DNA from: Schistosoma haematobium | Lineage: Eukaryota > Platyhelminthes > Trematoda > Strigeidida > Schistosomatidae | Assembly: GCF_000699445.3 (NCBI RefSeq) | Contig: NC_067196.1 | Location: 43,615,806 to 43,679,805, forward strand | Direction of reading: 5' to 3' | DNA length: 64,000 bases | Part shown: piece by piece, positions 47,861 to 58,450 of the stretch | Position numbering within the stretch: position 1 is the first letter of the stretch | How the letters are laid out: the number at the start of each line of letters is the position of its first letter | Program-made: the position numbers and the translations under genes | The notes under the pieces: generated by a model | Told to the model about the DNA's origin: nothing | What the model saw: only the letters and a program-made list of their open reading frames with translations | The model's database searches: none

Positions 47861-50800
47861 AATAATTTAATCTCTGTAATGTATTTCTAAGATTAAGGTT
47901 TTTGTAGACAGAGAAAACATATTATTTTGGAAACTAATTGTTTAAATATAATTATTTTTGCAAGATGAATTCATGAAGTACATTGGCCAGCATTGTTTTA
48001 TCTATTCAACTAACATTTTCATTTATCTAACATAAAGCATTATATATACATTGTAGAAGTAGTAAGTCTATTAAAGTTCGATAGTGGTTAGTATGGAATA
48101 TAAGATGAGCATTACGTTCTGTTTTGGACTCGTCAATCGGATATACCTACATTCTCACCTAATACCTTTCACTTCAAACATCAATTGAGTTCAAATAGCT
48201 ATAAGCTTGTAAAACGGGTATGAATTTTATTACAATATTAAGGCTATCCACCTAGAATACACATATTCTAATAGAGATCTCAACATTAACAATAGAGAAA
48301 TCAAATAGTTCTATAAGAGAGGAAGTATATGTTTTATGTATTGTCATTTATAAAGAATTTCAAAATTCCCAGTATTTGTAAATAATTGTTTTTATTTAAT
48401 TGCATGCAAGTATATACTGTAGAATCTCATTAAATGTTAATAATTATTATCCTTATTTTTAAATAATTCCTACCAAGAACAATTACTTTAGTTTTGTTTT
48501 ATTTATGTGTTAATAATAGATATCCTTGAACTTTTAATCTTCTCTGTTTCACATAATACTTTCATTTCAATAATCATGTTATTATTTATAAAGGTTAATA
48601 GATTTCTATTATTGATATTTATATATATAATCAGATATATAATTATAATGAATGTTATTTTGGTTGGTAATAATATAATTTGTATATAAGTTTAAGTGTT
48701 TTGTTTAAATATTCACTACTAATGCTAATTGTAAAGATTAAACTATCAGGGATTAATCGTAATGATAGCTAATGCTAGGATTAGTTTTATATCGTTAAGT
48801 GATACAACAATAAATTGGTTAAATTTCAACTGATATTTAAAGGGCTATTTCATAACGAATAACAAAGCAATATACATCTAATTTACTTAATTTGGAAATT
48901 TGTATGAACATGTGTCTTGGTGGTAATTATAATACCCGATTTTTAACTATTAGGTCACAACTTCGAACTTTTTTTCATCTTTCCCCATTTGAGGTGGAAA
49001 CAACTCTTTTTATTATGACAAATAACTGGTTCATATTTCCTGAGAATTTGACTACTGAAGGCTAAATAGCTTGATTGCATGAGGTTTGTGCTAATAGATG
49101 ACTGTCTGTGCTTGAAAAACTGAATTACTTGATCAATAGCGAGTGGAATTACGTTGGTTGCCTCCCACTAAATCTATCTCCTTCAATAAATGACTAGTTT
49201 TATATCCTTAGTAATTAATCTACTTAGTGTATTTCAAATATGATTGTTTACATTTTGGTGAACAACTCTGTGAGCTTTTCAGTAACTTTAGTGGCGCTAT
49301 CTATTTAGTTATTTTTGTATAATTCAATATTTGTAATTCTCACGATTGGAACAGAATCTCAACCTATAACTGCTCTTTGAATTTACCAGAGAGGAAGGAT
49401 AAGTATCTAAAGTAAGAGCGGAAACCACACTGAACCCAAACTACTATAGTTTTGACTTGAAAATAGTATCTTCAGGGACGCCTGATATTGGAATTTCAGT
49501 AGATGAACTATAACCATCTCATAGCTGGTAAAGGAATGTTACATTTTGAAATTATGCTACAACTGTGATTAAATCACGTTTTCTTGCTTCGTTATGTTAA
49601 TTATTCAAAAATGTAACGTAATACGGTTTCATATTTTAGATTTCAACGATATAACATTGGTAAACAATGAATTGTAATTAGCATTAATACCAAAGATATC
49701 CTCGATATGAGTTAGATATGTATGAGTTTGTTAAAACGTGACCTTTATGAATGTTATTCGACTTCAAATTAGTCCTCACTATCACGTTAGCTAGAAAACC
49801 ATTGAAAACCATGCGTAGTGATTAGTTAAAATGTGTTAAATTGGAACTACCCAGCAATGAATACACGTAAGTCCACATGTGATCAATCACAGAATTTTCA
49901 AGTCATGTTGTTGGTGGGGTTGCTAGATCATCAGAACCCGCTTAGTAACTGCCTTATTTTTGCAGTATGATTTTCTAAATTCGAATTTCTTGTTTTCGCG
50001 TCTAAAGCTCCCATTTTTACCTTAAGATCGTATTTTCCACTTGGAAGAGCCCTAAATGCCAATAGTTCGTTGTCTTTTTTAATATGCTATTTGGTGACGT
50101 TTCCCAAGGACATTTTTATGCTGTATATATACACACCAGAGTTGTGTTTTTTGTTATCCGTGCTTGCGAAACATATTTTGCCCCCACATGAACCTGGACG
50201 TCTCCCTCTAGATAGCGGGACTGAGATGCATTGGAATAATTTATCTGTTTTGACATTGTGTTTTTGTGTTCGTTCCTTTCACCAATTTAGGTGATCTCGT
50301 AATTCTTTTGGTTTAAATTATCAAATTTAATCACTGAAATATCATCACTAACATCATCTCATACAAACAGTTTGATTCAAAGTTGGATACATAAACTTGT
50401 AGTTAGTGAGTTTACTCGAAACTTTATTAGCATCAAATCCTGTTGACGGATAAGATCTTCAAAATCATATCTTTTCATATATATATATATACCGCTTAAC
50501 TGAGAAATATTTGACATTTCTAGTGAGCTATTTAAGAATGTCTTATTGTTTATAATGACAGAAAGTTATAGTTCAAGAGGGAAAATAGCTATTTTCGTAT
50601 AATTCCTACTATTATTATCATCTATTATTATCATCTATTTTTCGATATTCTACTTCTCATTAATAATAATAATGGTTTTTGTACACTATAAAGATTATGG
50701 AGATTTTCGAACCATTTAACTGCATTGAAAATCAGTAAATCTAACAGTCATTTTGATCATTACAAATAACTCTGGCAACCAACTAGAATAAACTAATCAT

Positions 50801-51174
50801 ATCATCATAATATGAAGTAATCACCAACAAATAACATGAATACTTTCAACTATAATTAGTATCTTAAACATAGAAAAAAATAAGTTTGTTTGTTTTTTCT
50901 AAAAATAAAAACTAAACTAATCATTCATGTGGCCCTAGAATTTTACTTATTAACTAAAGTATACATAAAATAATAAATATTTTAATGCATATTTTGTATG
51001 TAAAACTCAATTTAATACAATATAACATGTGTTTAACAATAGTGAGTAAACTATCCTATAATACCTCCATCATTATTAGTTGTGCTTTTTTATAAGTAAA
51101 GCATTCTGTCAACGCAACCTATGAATGTTTCACTAATTAACTAAGTATTTCCATTTAATCAACAAAGAACTAAA

Positions 51175-51178
<4 letters not shown>
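47861..51178. other. Long gene-less stretch with a decayed Sm-alpha trace
   Basis: A weak minus-strand Sm-alpha hammerhead trace lies at about 48105-48240 (TTGACGAGTCC kept, GAAAC lost). Otherwise no gene, RNA or repeat is supported. The 74-codon frame at 50070 has no family resemblance. Confidence 0.45.
48105..48240 (-). repeat. Sm-alpha-like repeat, heavily decayed
   Basis: Read on the minus strand: ATCCGATTGACGAGTCC, then CAGAACGTAATGC in place of the GAAAC element. Recognisable only by comparison with 8215. Confidence 0.5.

Positions 51179-51219
<41 letters not shown>
51179..51219. repeat. (TA)n microsatellite
   Basis: About 20 TA units. Confidence 0.95.
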
Positions 51220-51220
<1 letters not shown>

Positions 51221-51631
51221 TTTATTCGCAAATTGTCTATCAGTTGTTTGAGACTTCACTGTTCCATCATCTTCATATCGATCACTTTCTGTTCTTGTTC
51301 TCTTCTATTTAATCTTCTCAACCTTCTACCTCCAGTCATTCCAATTTCGAGTGATGATACATACTATTTATATCTGTCGATATCAATAACACACACCACA
51401 TTACTATCACTACTACCAGGTTAAAAGGTAAACACAAACGTTGCTTTAATGAATTTCATTATGATCGTTGACATATTGAAATGTTCATGGATAGACAATA
51501 ATGATTTTGTACATTTTATTAGCTCGAACAAAAAGGCACATAAAGTTAATTTTCAAGAAAAGAAAAGAAAACAGTAAACCTATAAAGTAAAACAATAAAC
51601 AAGTAAATAGGACAGTAATATTGAAGTTAAC

Positions 51632-52424
51632 GGCGAGACTCTAATGTATGGACGAGCCAGTCAGAGGCGTTTTAGAGATTTCAAGGTTACGGCGCCAACT
51701 TCAGTGCTTAATACTAACGTACGATCGGTTCACATGGAATTTTATATAAAACGTGATAATTGAGAGGCTATAACAAATAAAACGGCGGGACTATAATTTG
51801 TGGGCGAAACAATTAGGTACAAGATAAGTGATCTCGGATTTTAACACGATATTCTTTCATCCATTTGGCTAAATAAATTTCTGGCACTATAGCTGATGTC
51901 AGTTCGTGATGAAAACCACATATATAATTCCTAACTAAGGCAAATTACGACAATTATTGCGAACTGGATAATAAAAGCACCAGTAACACTGGCTGCAGCC
52001 AGGCACTACAATATATAAGGATGTTTGGAGAGCGTACAGACTCCTACATAGGCTTGGTTGTGTATCGTGTCGTTATCCACAAGTAGCATTTTGTGCATCC
52101 AGCAACCGGAGTGCACATAAACAATATTGAAGCTATGTGGTCGAGGCTGACAGAGTTTTTAAGACTTTATCATGGCTCCAGAGGCCGACCATTCTGTAGC
52201 CGTATGGATGATTTCCTCTACTGCATGCAGTACGATTTTAGAACCTCTGAACCTCTTTCTAACCTTGACAAGTTTTTAAACCATGTATAAGAAGTGTATC
52301 CACTTTGTTTCCTTGGTTTTGTATAACATCTTTTTACTCTATACTGACTGTTTGCTAATTGGCTAATATTTCTCAAGGTCACTTAAAATTCGTTCAAAGG
52401 TCGTCCATATATTAGAGTCTCGCC
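51632..52424 (+). mobile_element. Merlin DNA transposon, internally deleted, nested ends
   Basis: Terminal inverted repeats: GGCGAGACTCTAATGTATGG at 51632 and the complement of GGCGAGACTCTAATATATGG ending at 52424. A second start of the same type (GGCGGGACTATAATTTGTGG) lies inside at 51784, followed by interior sequence shared with the element at 52704. The right half encodes the C-terminal end of the transposase (52093-52290). No target duplication is visible for either left end, which suggests two overlapping or rearranged copies. Confidence 0.8.
52093..52290 (+). pseudogene. Merlin transposase, C-terminal fragment
   Basis: A 65-codon remnant with VHINNIEAMWSRLTEFLRL and the FLYCMQYDF block, the C-terminal part of the IS1016/ISXO2-like (Merlin) DDE transposase. 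The Glu of NNIEAMW is the third catalytic acid. The two Asp residues and the N-terminal part are absent. Merlin elements are known from schistosomes. Confidence 0.8.
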
Positions 52425-52703
52425 ACATTGTCCAAAAAACGGATAGAATACCCTCTTGATACACTTTTATAATGGTTTTTTTTGTATTGATAAATACACG
52501 TTTAATGAACTATAGTAGATGTTAATCTCTTTTTTCTAAACTCTCATAAACACCTATAGAGTGTTTACTATCTTGAAAAATAAAAATACCTAACAAGTTA
52601 TATACATTTTTTGATACAACATGATTAAAAAAAATTTAGAACAAAGAGTATTAAATTACCTGACATGATTCGAAATAAATAGTTATTAATTAATAAATGA
52701 ACG

Positions 52704-52992
52704 GGCGAGACTATAATTTATGGATGAACTAATCACGTATAAGACAACAGGTCTCGGATTTTGGCGCGAAATTCATTCATCCATTTGGATAAATAGAGTT
52801 TTGGAATTATAGCTGATGTCAATCCATGATGAAAGCCCGAAATCTAATTTTTAACCTTAATAATCAACTGTAAATTATAATTATAATTCCTCACATAGGT
52901 TTATAACCCTCATTTGGTCCTGATTATTAAGTGAACACTCTTAAGGTCAGTCTAGTATCGCTCAAAGGTTATCCATAAATTATCGTCTCACC
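52704..52992. mobile_element. Merlin-type MITE with perfect 8-bp TSD
   Basis: A 289-bp non-autonomous element. Its ends are GGCGAGACTATAATTTATGG and the complement of GGTGAGACGATAATTTATGG. AATGAACG flanks it at 52696-52703 and 52993-53000, an exact 8-bp target duplication as expected of Merlin. It has no coding capacity. Its interior shares CTCGGATTTT and ATTCATCCATTTGG with the larger element at 51632. Confidence 0.92.
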
Positions 52993-53000
52993 AATGAACG

Positions 53001-54441
53001 GATTTCATTTTTAGAGACTAATTTAATCTGACAATTGTTTTCAGGACAAATTAGCATCGACTAGGAAAACTAGAACAAAAGTTCTTCAGTGCTTTATTAG
53101 TTTTAAATAGATAGCTTTTCCAGTTGATATAAAGCTGTGTGAAACAAATAATTACCGATTTCTGAGTATTTTAAGTCCCCTTCTATCATACTGGTATTTT
53201 CAGTGAGCAACTAATATCATTATCAATATATGATGATAAGATATATTTCCTTTGAATTATTGTTTGATTTAGTGAATTTATTATGAAACTCTTAGCAGTT
53301 AGTAATTTTATTTAATTAATCAGAAAGGTGTTTATGCGAACTAAAGGTGAAGTATAGATCACATAACAATGATAATTCTTAAAAATTAAAAAGCTCTCAC
53401 AAACAGACATATACATGAATTTCATTACAATATATCGCACAAAAACGCCAAGAACGCGAAGTGAAGAAAACATTACGCGTCTGTAATGTGCGCATTCATT
53501 TTATTAAAACAACGCGTTAAACGGTTATTATTCTCGATATGAATTCTATCAACAATAAACAATGTTGGTTTTTTAACTTGCTCAAATTCTTTGATAAAGT
53601 AAATTCAGCTTAAAACAAATAAGGCAAGTAAAATAGAAGACAGTAACTAAAATAACTCAGTATATTAGAGTATGAAGTATTGACCTTTAAAATGACGGAT
53701 GTCAAATTTGAGTATCAGTTGGACATCAAAAACTAGTTGCACTCAGTCACCGTGTCAGTAATAAGGTTAAACGCTTGTCCCGTACTTCTGCTAAGAAGGC
53801 TCGAAAGTTCCTGTTTTCTTACATTGTAATTTAAATTTTTACATTCATGTTAAAAGTCTGACATGAAACGAAAATTCCTATTTCCCACTATAAACATTGA
53901 TACTCTCTTATTGTCTGCTTAAACTTTTGTTACCATAATGCTATATTTTTCCCATGGTCATAAATAAATTGTATATGCAAAATAGTGGCATAATATTCTT
54001 GGTTTCTCAGATTACGGTTAGAGTTCTTTTCTAAAAGGTTTGTCTTCTATTCATTTTTTGCATCATTGTGTGCGTTAGAACGTATACAATTTAAGTGTAA
54101 CGGCCTTATAGGTGTAAGACAGACTAAAAGTGTACAATTTCTTCAGTGCTGCTGAAGTTTCCATTTACCAAAGTAGAACATACTAGTTTCATTGGCAGCC
54201 ATTACCGAAATAATATCAATAAATCGCTGTTGTTACTTTTTTGATAAAATGGTTAGCACAAGAACCTTTTGTTTGAGAAATATTAGGAGGGTTTTACTTT
54301 TTGAAACTACACTTCAAAATTATCTAAAGATAACATAAAACAGTAAACAGTTTAAATTGATAACTTCGTTAACACCCTGTTAAGAATACAAATCTAATGA
54401 TGAGTTTGAATCTGTTCTTGGATCGAGTGAAGTTAGATATT
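53001..54441. other. Intergenic DNA, nothing recognised
   Basis: AT-rich, no supported feature. Confidence 0.4.
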
Positions 54442-54640
54442 AACAACGTTGGATACCGGCTCAGTGGTCTAGAGGTTAAGTGTTCGCATGAAAGACTGTA
54501 AGTCGTTGGTCAGATCCCGTGTGGGAATTGTGGATTCGCACTGTCGATGAGTCCCATAATAAGACGAAACGCCCGTCCAGTGCCTCCAGGTTTTCAATGG
54601 TAGTCTAGCTTAGATCAATTAGTGAATCAAGCTGTGAAAA
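54442..54640 (+). repeat. tRNA-headed hammerhead repeat
   Basis: The head holds the A-box-like GGCTCAGTGGTCTAGAGG and B-box-like GGTCAGATCCCG. The hammerhead region (54538-54583) has perfect stem I (GCACTG/CAGTGC) and GAAA, but the catalytic strand reads TCGATGA instead of CTGATGA. The tail follows (GGTAGTCTAGCTTAGATC) but is cut before the terminal ACCCC block. The ribozyme is predicted inactive. Confidence 0.8.
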
Positions 54641-54964
54641 TTTAAATTCTGTCAATCAATTGGTTTAGTAATTATTATCGAGTTTTTTTACATTAGTCAT
54701 AATAAATATTTTATATTCCGTAAGTTCAATAATTCTTCTAGTACTTATTGAGAAGTTCCATTCATTATTCGATATAACGTAAACGTTCAATTATTGATTT
54801 ATCATAAAAAGAGATTTTTGTAGAAAATACCCTAACATTAAATTAGTCAGCGAGACAAACGGAAAAATACATTCATATTTGACTATGCTATAAAGTATTA
54901 CCTTATGGATCACGGTGAATCCATTGGCATGACAGCATAATTTCTAATAACTAAAATAATTATT
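54641..54964. other. Intergenic DNA, nothing recognised
   Basis: AT-rich, no supported feature. Confidence 0.4.
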
Positions 54965-55137
54965 AATAATTGAACTCATGAGTCAATTAAAGCTAGACCA
55001 CCGTGGAAAATTTGGAAACACTGGACGGCCGTTTCGTTCTAGTATAGGACTCTTCAGCAGTGCACATCCACCATTCTGCTAGCTTAGGACTCATGAATTC
55101 AACTACTAAATTACTACAACTTCCATAAAACCCCTTT
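54965..55137. repeat. Inverted pair of PLE-type hammerhead repeats
   Basis: A minus-strand unit with hammerhead (54965-55075) is followed by a plus-strand tail (55078-55137, from CTAGCTTAGGACTCATGAAT to AAAACCCCTTT). The layout is the same as at 7957, 11714 and 44043. Confidence 0.8.
55018..55063 (-). ncRNA. Hammerhead ribozyme, core complete
   Basis: On the minus strand: GCACTG (55063-55058), CTGAAGA (55057-55051), GTCC, loop, GAAC, GAAA (55035-55032), minimal stem III CGGCCG, GTC cleavage triplet, CAGTGT. All invariant positions are present. Stem II has one C-A mismatch, and stem III matches the family consensus exactly. Confidence 0.78.
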
Positions 55138-55977
55138 CTAATAAAATAATTATGCTGATATTTTTTGTCAGTGTTCTTCAAAAAGCATTAGGATAAATCG
55201 TTCTCGTTATCTAGTTGCGGGGTGATTTATTATTATTATTATTATTATCTCTTGCTCGTTGTGCTTCTTTTTAATACGAAAATTTGAACCTGCTGAAAAA
55301 TCAATAAATACAAACCGAATTTCCATCATAACCAAAAACAATAACGATTATCATCACTATTATTAGTGATGAAATCATATGGAAAAGAAAAATTTAATTA
55401 AATAGAAGACGATTTCTCTTAAAGTTCCCTTATACGACACAATCGAAACTTACAAAAGCAATTAAATGTATTTCTAAAAATAGAAATTGACTAATCAATC
55501 GACTGGACTTTTGAATAACAATATATAATGTTAATAATGAGTTAGAACAAACAATTAGCATTCCGACAGAAATGTATTTATCTCTTACAATTTGTTGCTA
55601 AATAGAATTTTGTTTGGCACTAGTGAATTAGGGTAGCTATGATTCAATATTTTTGTTTTTAATATTCACATTACGATAGGTTGTGCGGTAAAATATAGAC
55701 GGATATAAAACATTAGGTGGTTACGGAAAAATTGGCAAGTAACCATGAGAGGCAACATCATCGAATCCAGTGTACTGGGACAACTGAAGGTTTTCCTTAC
55801 AGAACATTTATAAATATAGATGAACATTGTAAGACGCACTCTGTCAGAATGTTCACATAGCCATATATTCAGAAGTGAAAGAAAACCAAAGCCATCTATA
55901 AATTGAGGGCATATAAAGAAATCAGGGTATTAGTTGAGTCCTAATTCTAGAAGTAAAAATCCTTGGGGATAAACAGG
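55138..55977. other. Intergenic DNA with a short (TTA)n
   Basis: A TTA repeat lies at 55227-55248. No gene is supported. Confidence 0.45.
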
Positions 55978-58190
55978 TCAGTCAGCTACAACGTAGGACC
56001 AGGCACATATATGCATTGGTCCAAGTTGCCACACCTCATTAGCACAACAAGATGAATACCGAATTTATAGAAGTAGTCACTTCATTGGTGGTAATGTATA
56101 AAAGAAGGATTGTGTATAAGGATATACTACAGGAAGAAAAAATTAGTTCGTAGAAAGAAAGATATGAGGCGATTTTAATCCCACGGTTTAAGGGAAGACA
56201 AACAGTAAATACACCTACGCCATTGTGATCGATCCTGAGCCATGTCACCAAGAGTCTCCAACCATTGGTTACGATAGTCACACGGACCCCAACCAAGTAG
56301 TCTGCATCTACCAACATGGCTCAGACTAGAAGTTAATGTCTTCAAGCACTGATGTCACGTTTTGGTATGGCCGCCCCTAACTTTCTTCCAACCATCACCA
56401 ACACCGGTTAGCATTGCACATCGTGGTAATCGGTATTCAGGCATACGCAACACGTGGCCCAACCATCTCAGTCGATGAAGATTCACAACCTCATCAACTG
56501 ATTTATCATCATTCCTTAATACCTTACGTCTAACCTCACCATTACTTATCCGGTGATCCCAGCAGATGCCAGAAATATTTCAAATACTAGTAGCTTACGA
56601 GTATCTTCTACTCTTAAAGGCCATGTTTCGCTGCCGTAAATTAAAACGGAACGAACTGCCGCACAGTATACTTGTCCCTTAATTGATAGACGGATATCTT
56701 GCCTTCGCCATAGGTGACGTAAGTTGGCAAAAGCCAAACGAGCTTTCTGAATCCGTGCAGAGATTCCGTCAGACACCAACCCGCTAAGGTTGGTCAGACT
56801 TCCAAGATAAGTGAAGTTGTCGACGCGTTCGACTACTCCACTCTCTATCCTTAGTTTGGGTGTTGACGCACGCCAGTCCTGAAGCAACAACTTGCATTTA
56901 GAGGGAGAGAAGCGCATCCCAAACATTCTGGCATTGTTGCTTAGTGCTACCAAAAGACTTTGCATTTTATCAGCGTCTTCACTAAGCAGAAATGTGTCAT
57001 CTGCGTATTCTAAGTTGATAGGTGAACCTCCTTGTAGGAGATCAATTCCCAAGAACGTTATTTCCAGCAGTAGGTTTATGACCAAGTTGAAAAAAATAGA
57101 GATAGTGAACAGTTTCGATGGACACCACTTGAGCTTGCAAAAGCAGATGACAGTTTGCCATAAGCTCTGACTCGACTAGTAATGTTCGAGTAAATAGCCT
57201 TCACAAGGTTTATGTACTTCTGAGGTACGCCTTTCAATGACAGACACTGCCACAGAATCTCGCGGTCTACCGAGTCAAATGCTGCTTTTAAGTCAAGAAA
57301 TACCACCATGGTCGGACGCCGATAAGTATGCCTGTGTTCTAGAACCTGACGAATGGTGACCAGGTCTGAAGCCAGCTTGATTCTCTCGTGTTTGAGGTTC
57401 ACGAGTCCGAGTTAGGCGCCTGGTAATTATTTAGGCTAGTATTTTAGATGCTATATTAGTCAAATAGAATGGTTTTGATCCCTTCTTATATGTTGGGACA
57501 ATCAGTGATTGCGACCAGTCAGATGAGATTACGCCCAACTCCCAGATTTTAGCTAGAATGTTAGTTAACCTAATCGCCAAAACTAGACCACCATCCTTAA
57601 AGACCGCTGGAACCAATCCATCTGTTCTTCCTCATTTCAGATTAGCTATACCTTTTTGAAATTCAACTAGAGTTGGGGGACCTACTTCAGTGTTCCATTC
57701 AGGTTGTTTGGGAGCAGTGAGTAGTTGTAGAGTAGCTGAAGGCCAGTTCAACTGCCCCTTAAAATGTTCCGCCCATCTTTCTAAACGTCTGAGCTGAGAG
57801 CAGATAATAGTGTCGTCTTTTCCCGAGATCGTCTCACACTTGACTTATTAATTCCAGTTTATTTTATTAGTCCGAACAGTTGTATGATGTTACCTACAGC
57901 CGCTGCCTTTTATATCTCTTTTGCTTTCTTTGTCCATCACTGCTCACGGTCGTTCCTTAGACTTTTGGTTAACCTACATTTGATTTGTTTTCGCTCTTCA
58001 TCATGTTCACAGCCTGATGGGATGAGTTTACGAGAATCTATCAGTGCGATAGACTTGGTGGAGATTCATTGGTTTTACGTAACCCTTTGGTTTAAATCAC
58101 TAATAGATGGCACTGCTGTTTCTACAGCTGTTCGTATATCTTTCCAAGCAACATCTGGGTCAGGTATGGTCAAAATTAGTGATTAAGACA
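55978..58190 (-). mobile_element. Non-LTR retrotransposon (YADD-type RT), decayed
   Basis: Order on the minus strand: remains of a linker upstream of RT (57850-58186; DPDVAWKDIRTAVETAVPS), then RT pieces (57431-57616; FKDGGLVLAIRLTNILAKIW, DWSQSLIVPTYKKGSK), then motif A (57076-57402; VFLDLKAAFDSVDREILW). Motif C and thumb follow (56546-57085; LEYADDTFLLSEDADKMQ, VERVDNFTYLGSL, SVLIYGSETWPLR), then a 3' untranslated region shared with 38412-38918, ending at a GTCA repeat near 55978. Several frameshifts leave it inactive. The clade is not certain; it is distinct from the RTE and CR1 copies here. Confidence 0.88.
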
Positions 58191-58450
58191 ACTGTAAAGT
58201 GAAGGAAGTGATACACGAGCATCTCGTAATTCATTCACATGTATGCTTCGAAATTCACTAGTGCAAAGAGTAAAGCATGCCACCTTACTCGTAATGTACT
58301 TTCAACGACTAGGGTTATGAAACTTAGAAATGCCTGGTTTTATCTAATTTATTCAGTTTTAGAAATAATAATTTTGTGTTGCTTCATTACCTCTTAGATT
58401 AACTGATGGATGCAAACATCGAATGTTGAAACCGATTTAATACTATCTGA
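58191..58450 (+). promoter_or_regulatory. Upstream region of the MDM1-like gene with a candidate 3' splice site
   Basis: GCTTCATTACCTCTTAG ends at 58397, a pyrimidine-rich 3' splice signal 54 bases before the start codon. It could join an upstream non-coding exon or accept a trans-spliced leader, which schistosomes use. An in-frame TGA at 58448-58450 shows that no coding exon continues into the ATG in this frame. Confidence 0.4.

Noticed and set aside
57884..58186. Plus-strand 100-codon frame upstream of the MDM1-like gene
   Set aside because: It is antisense to the upstream linker of a LINE whose minus-strand frame gives recognisable sequence.
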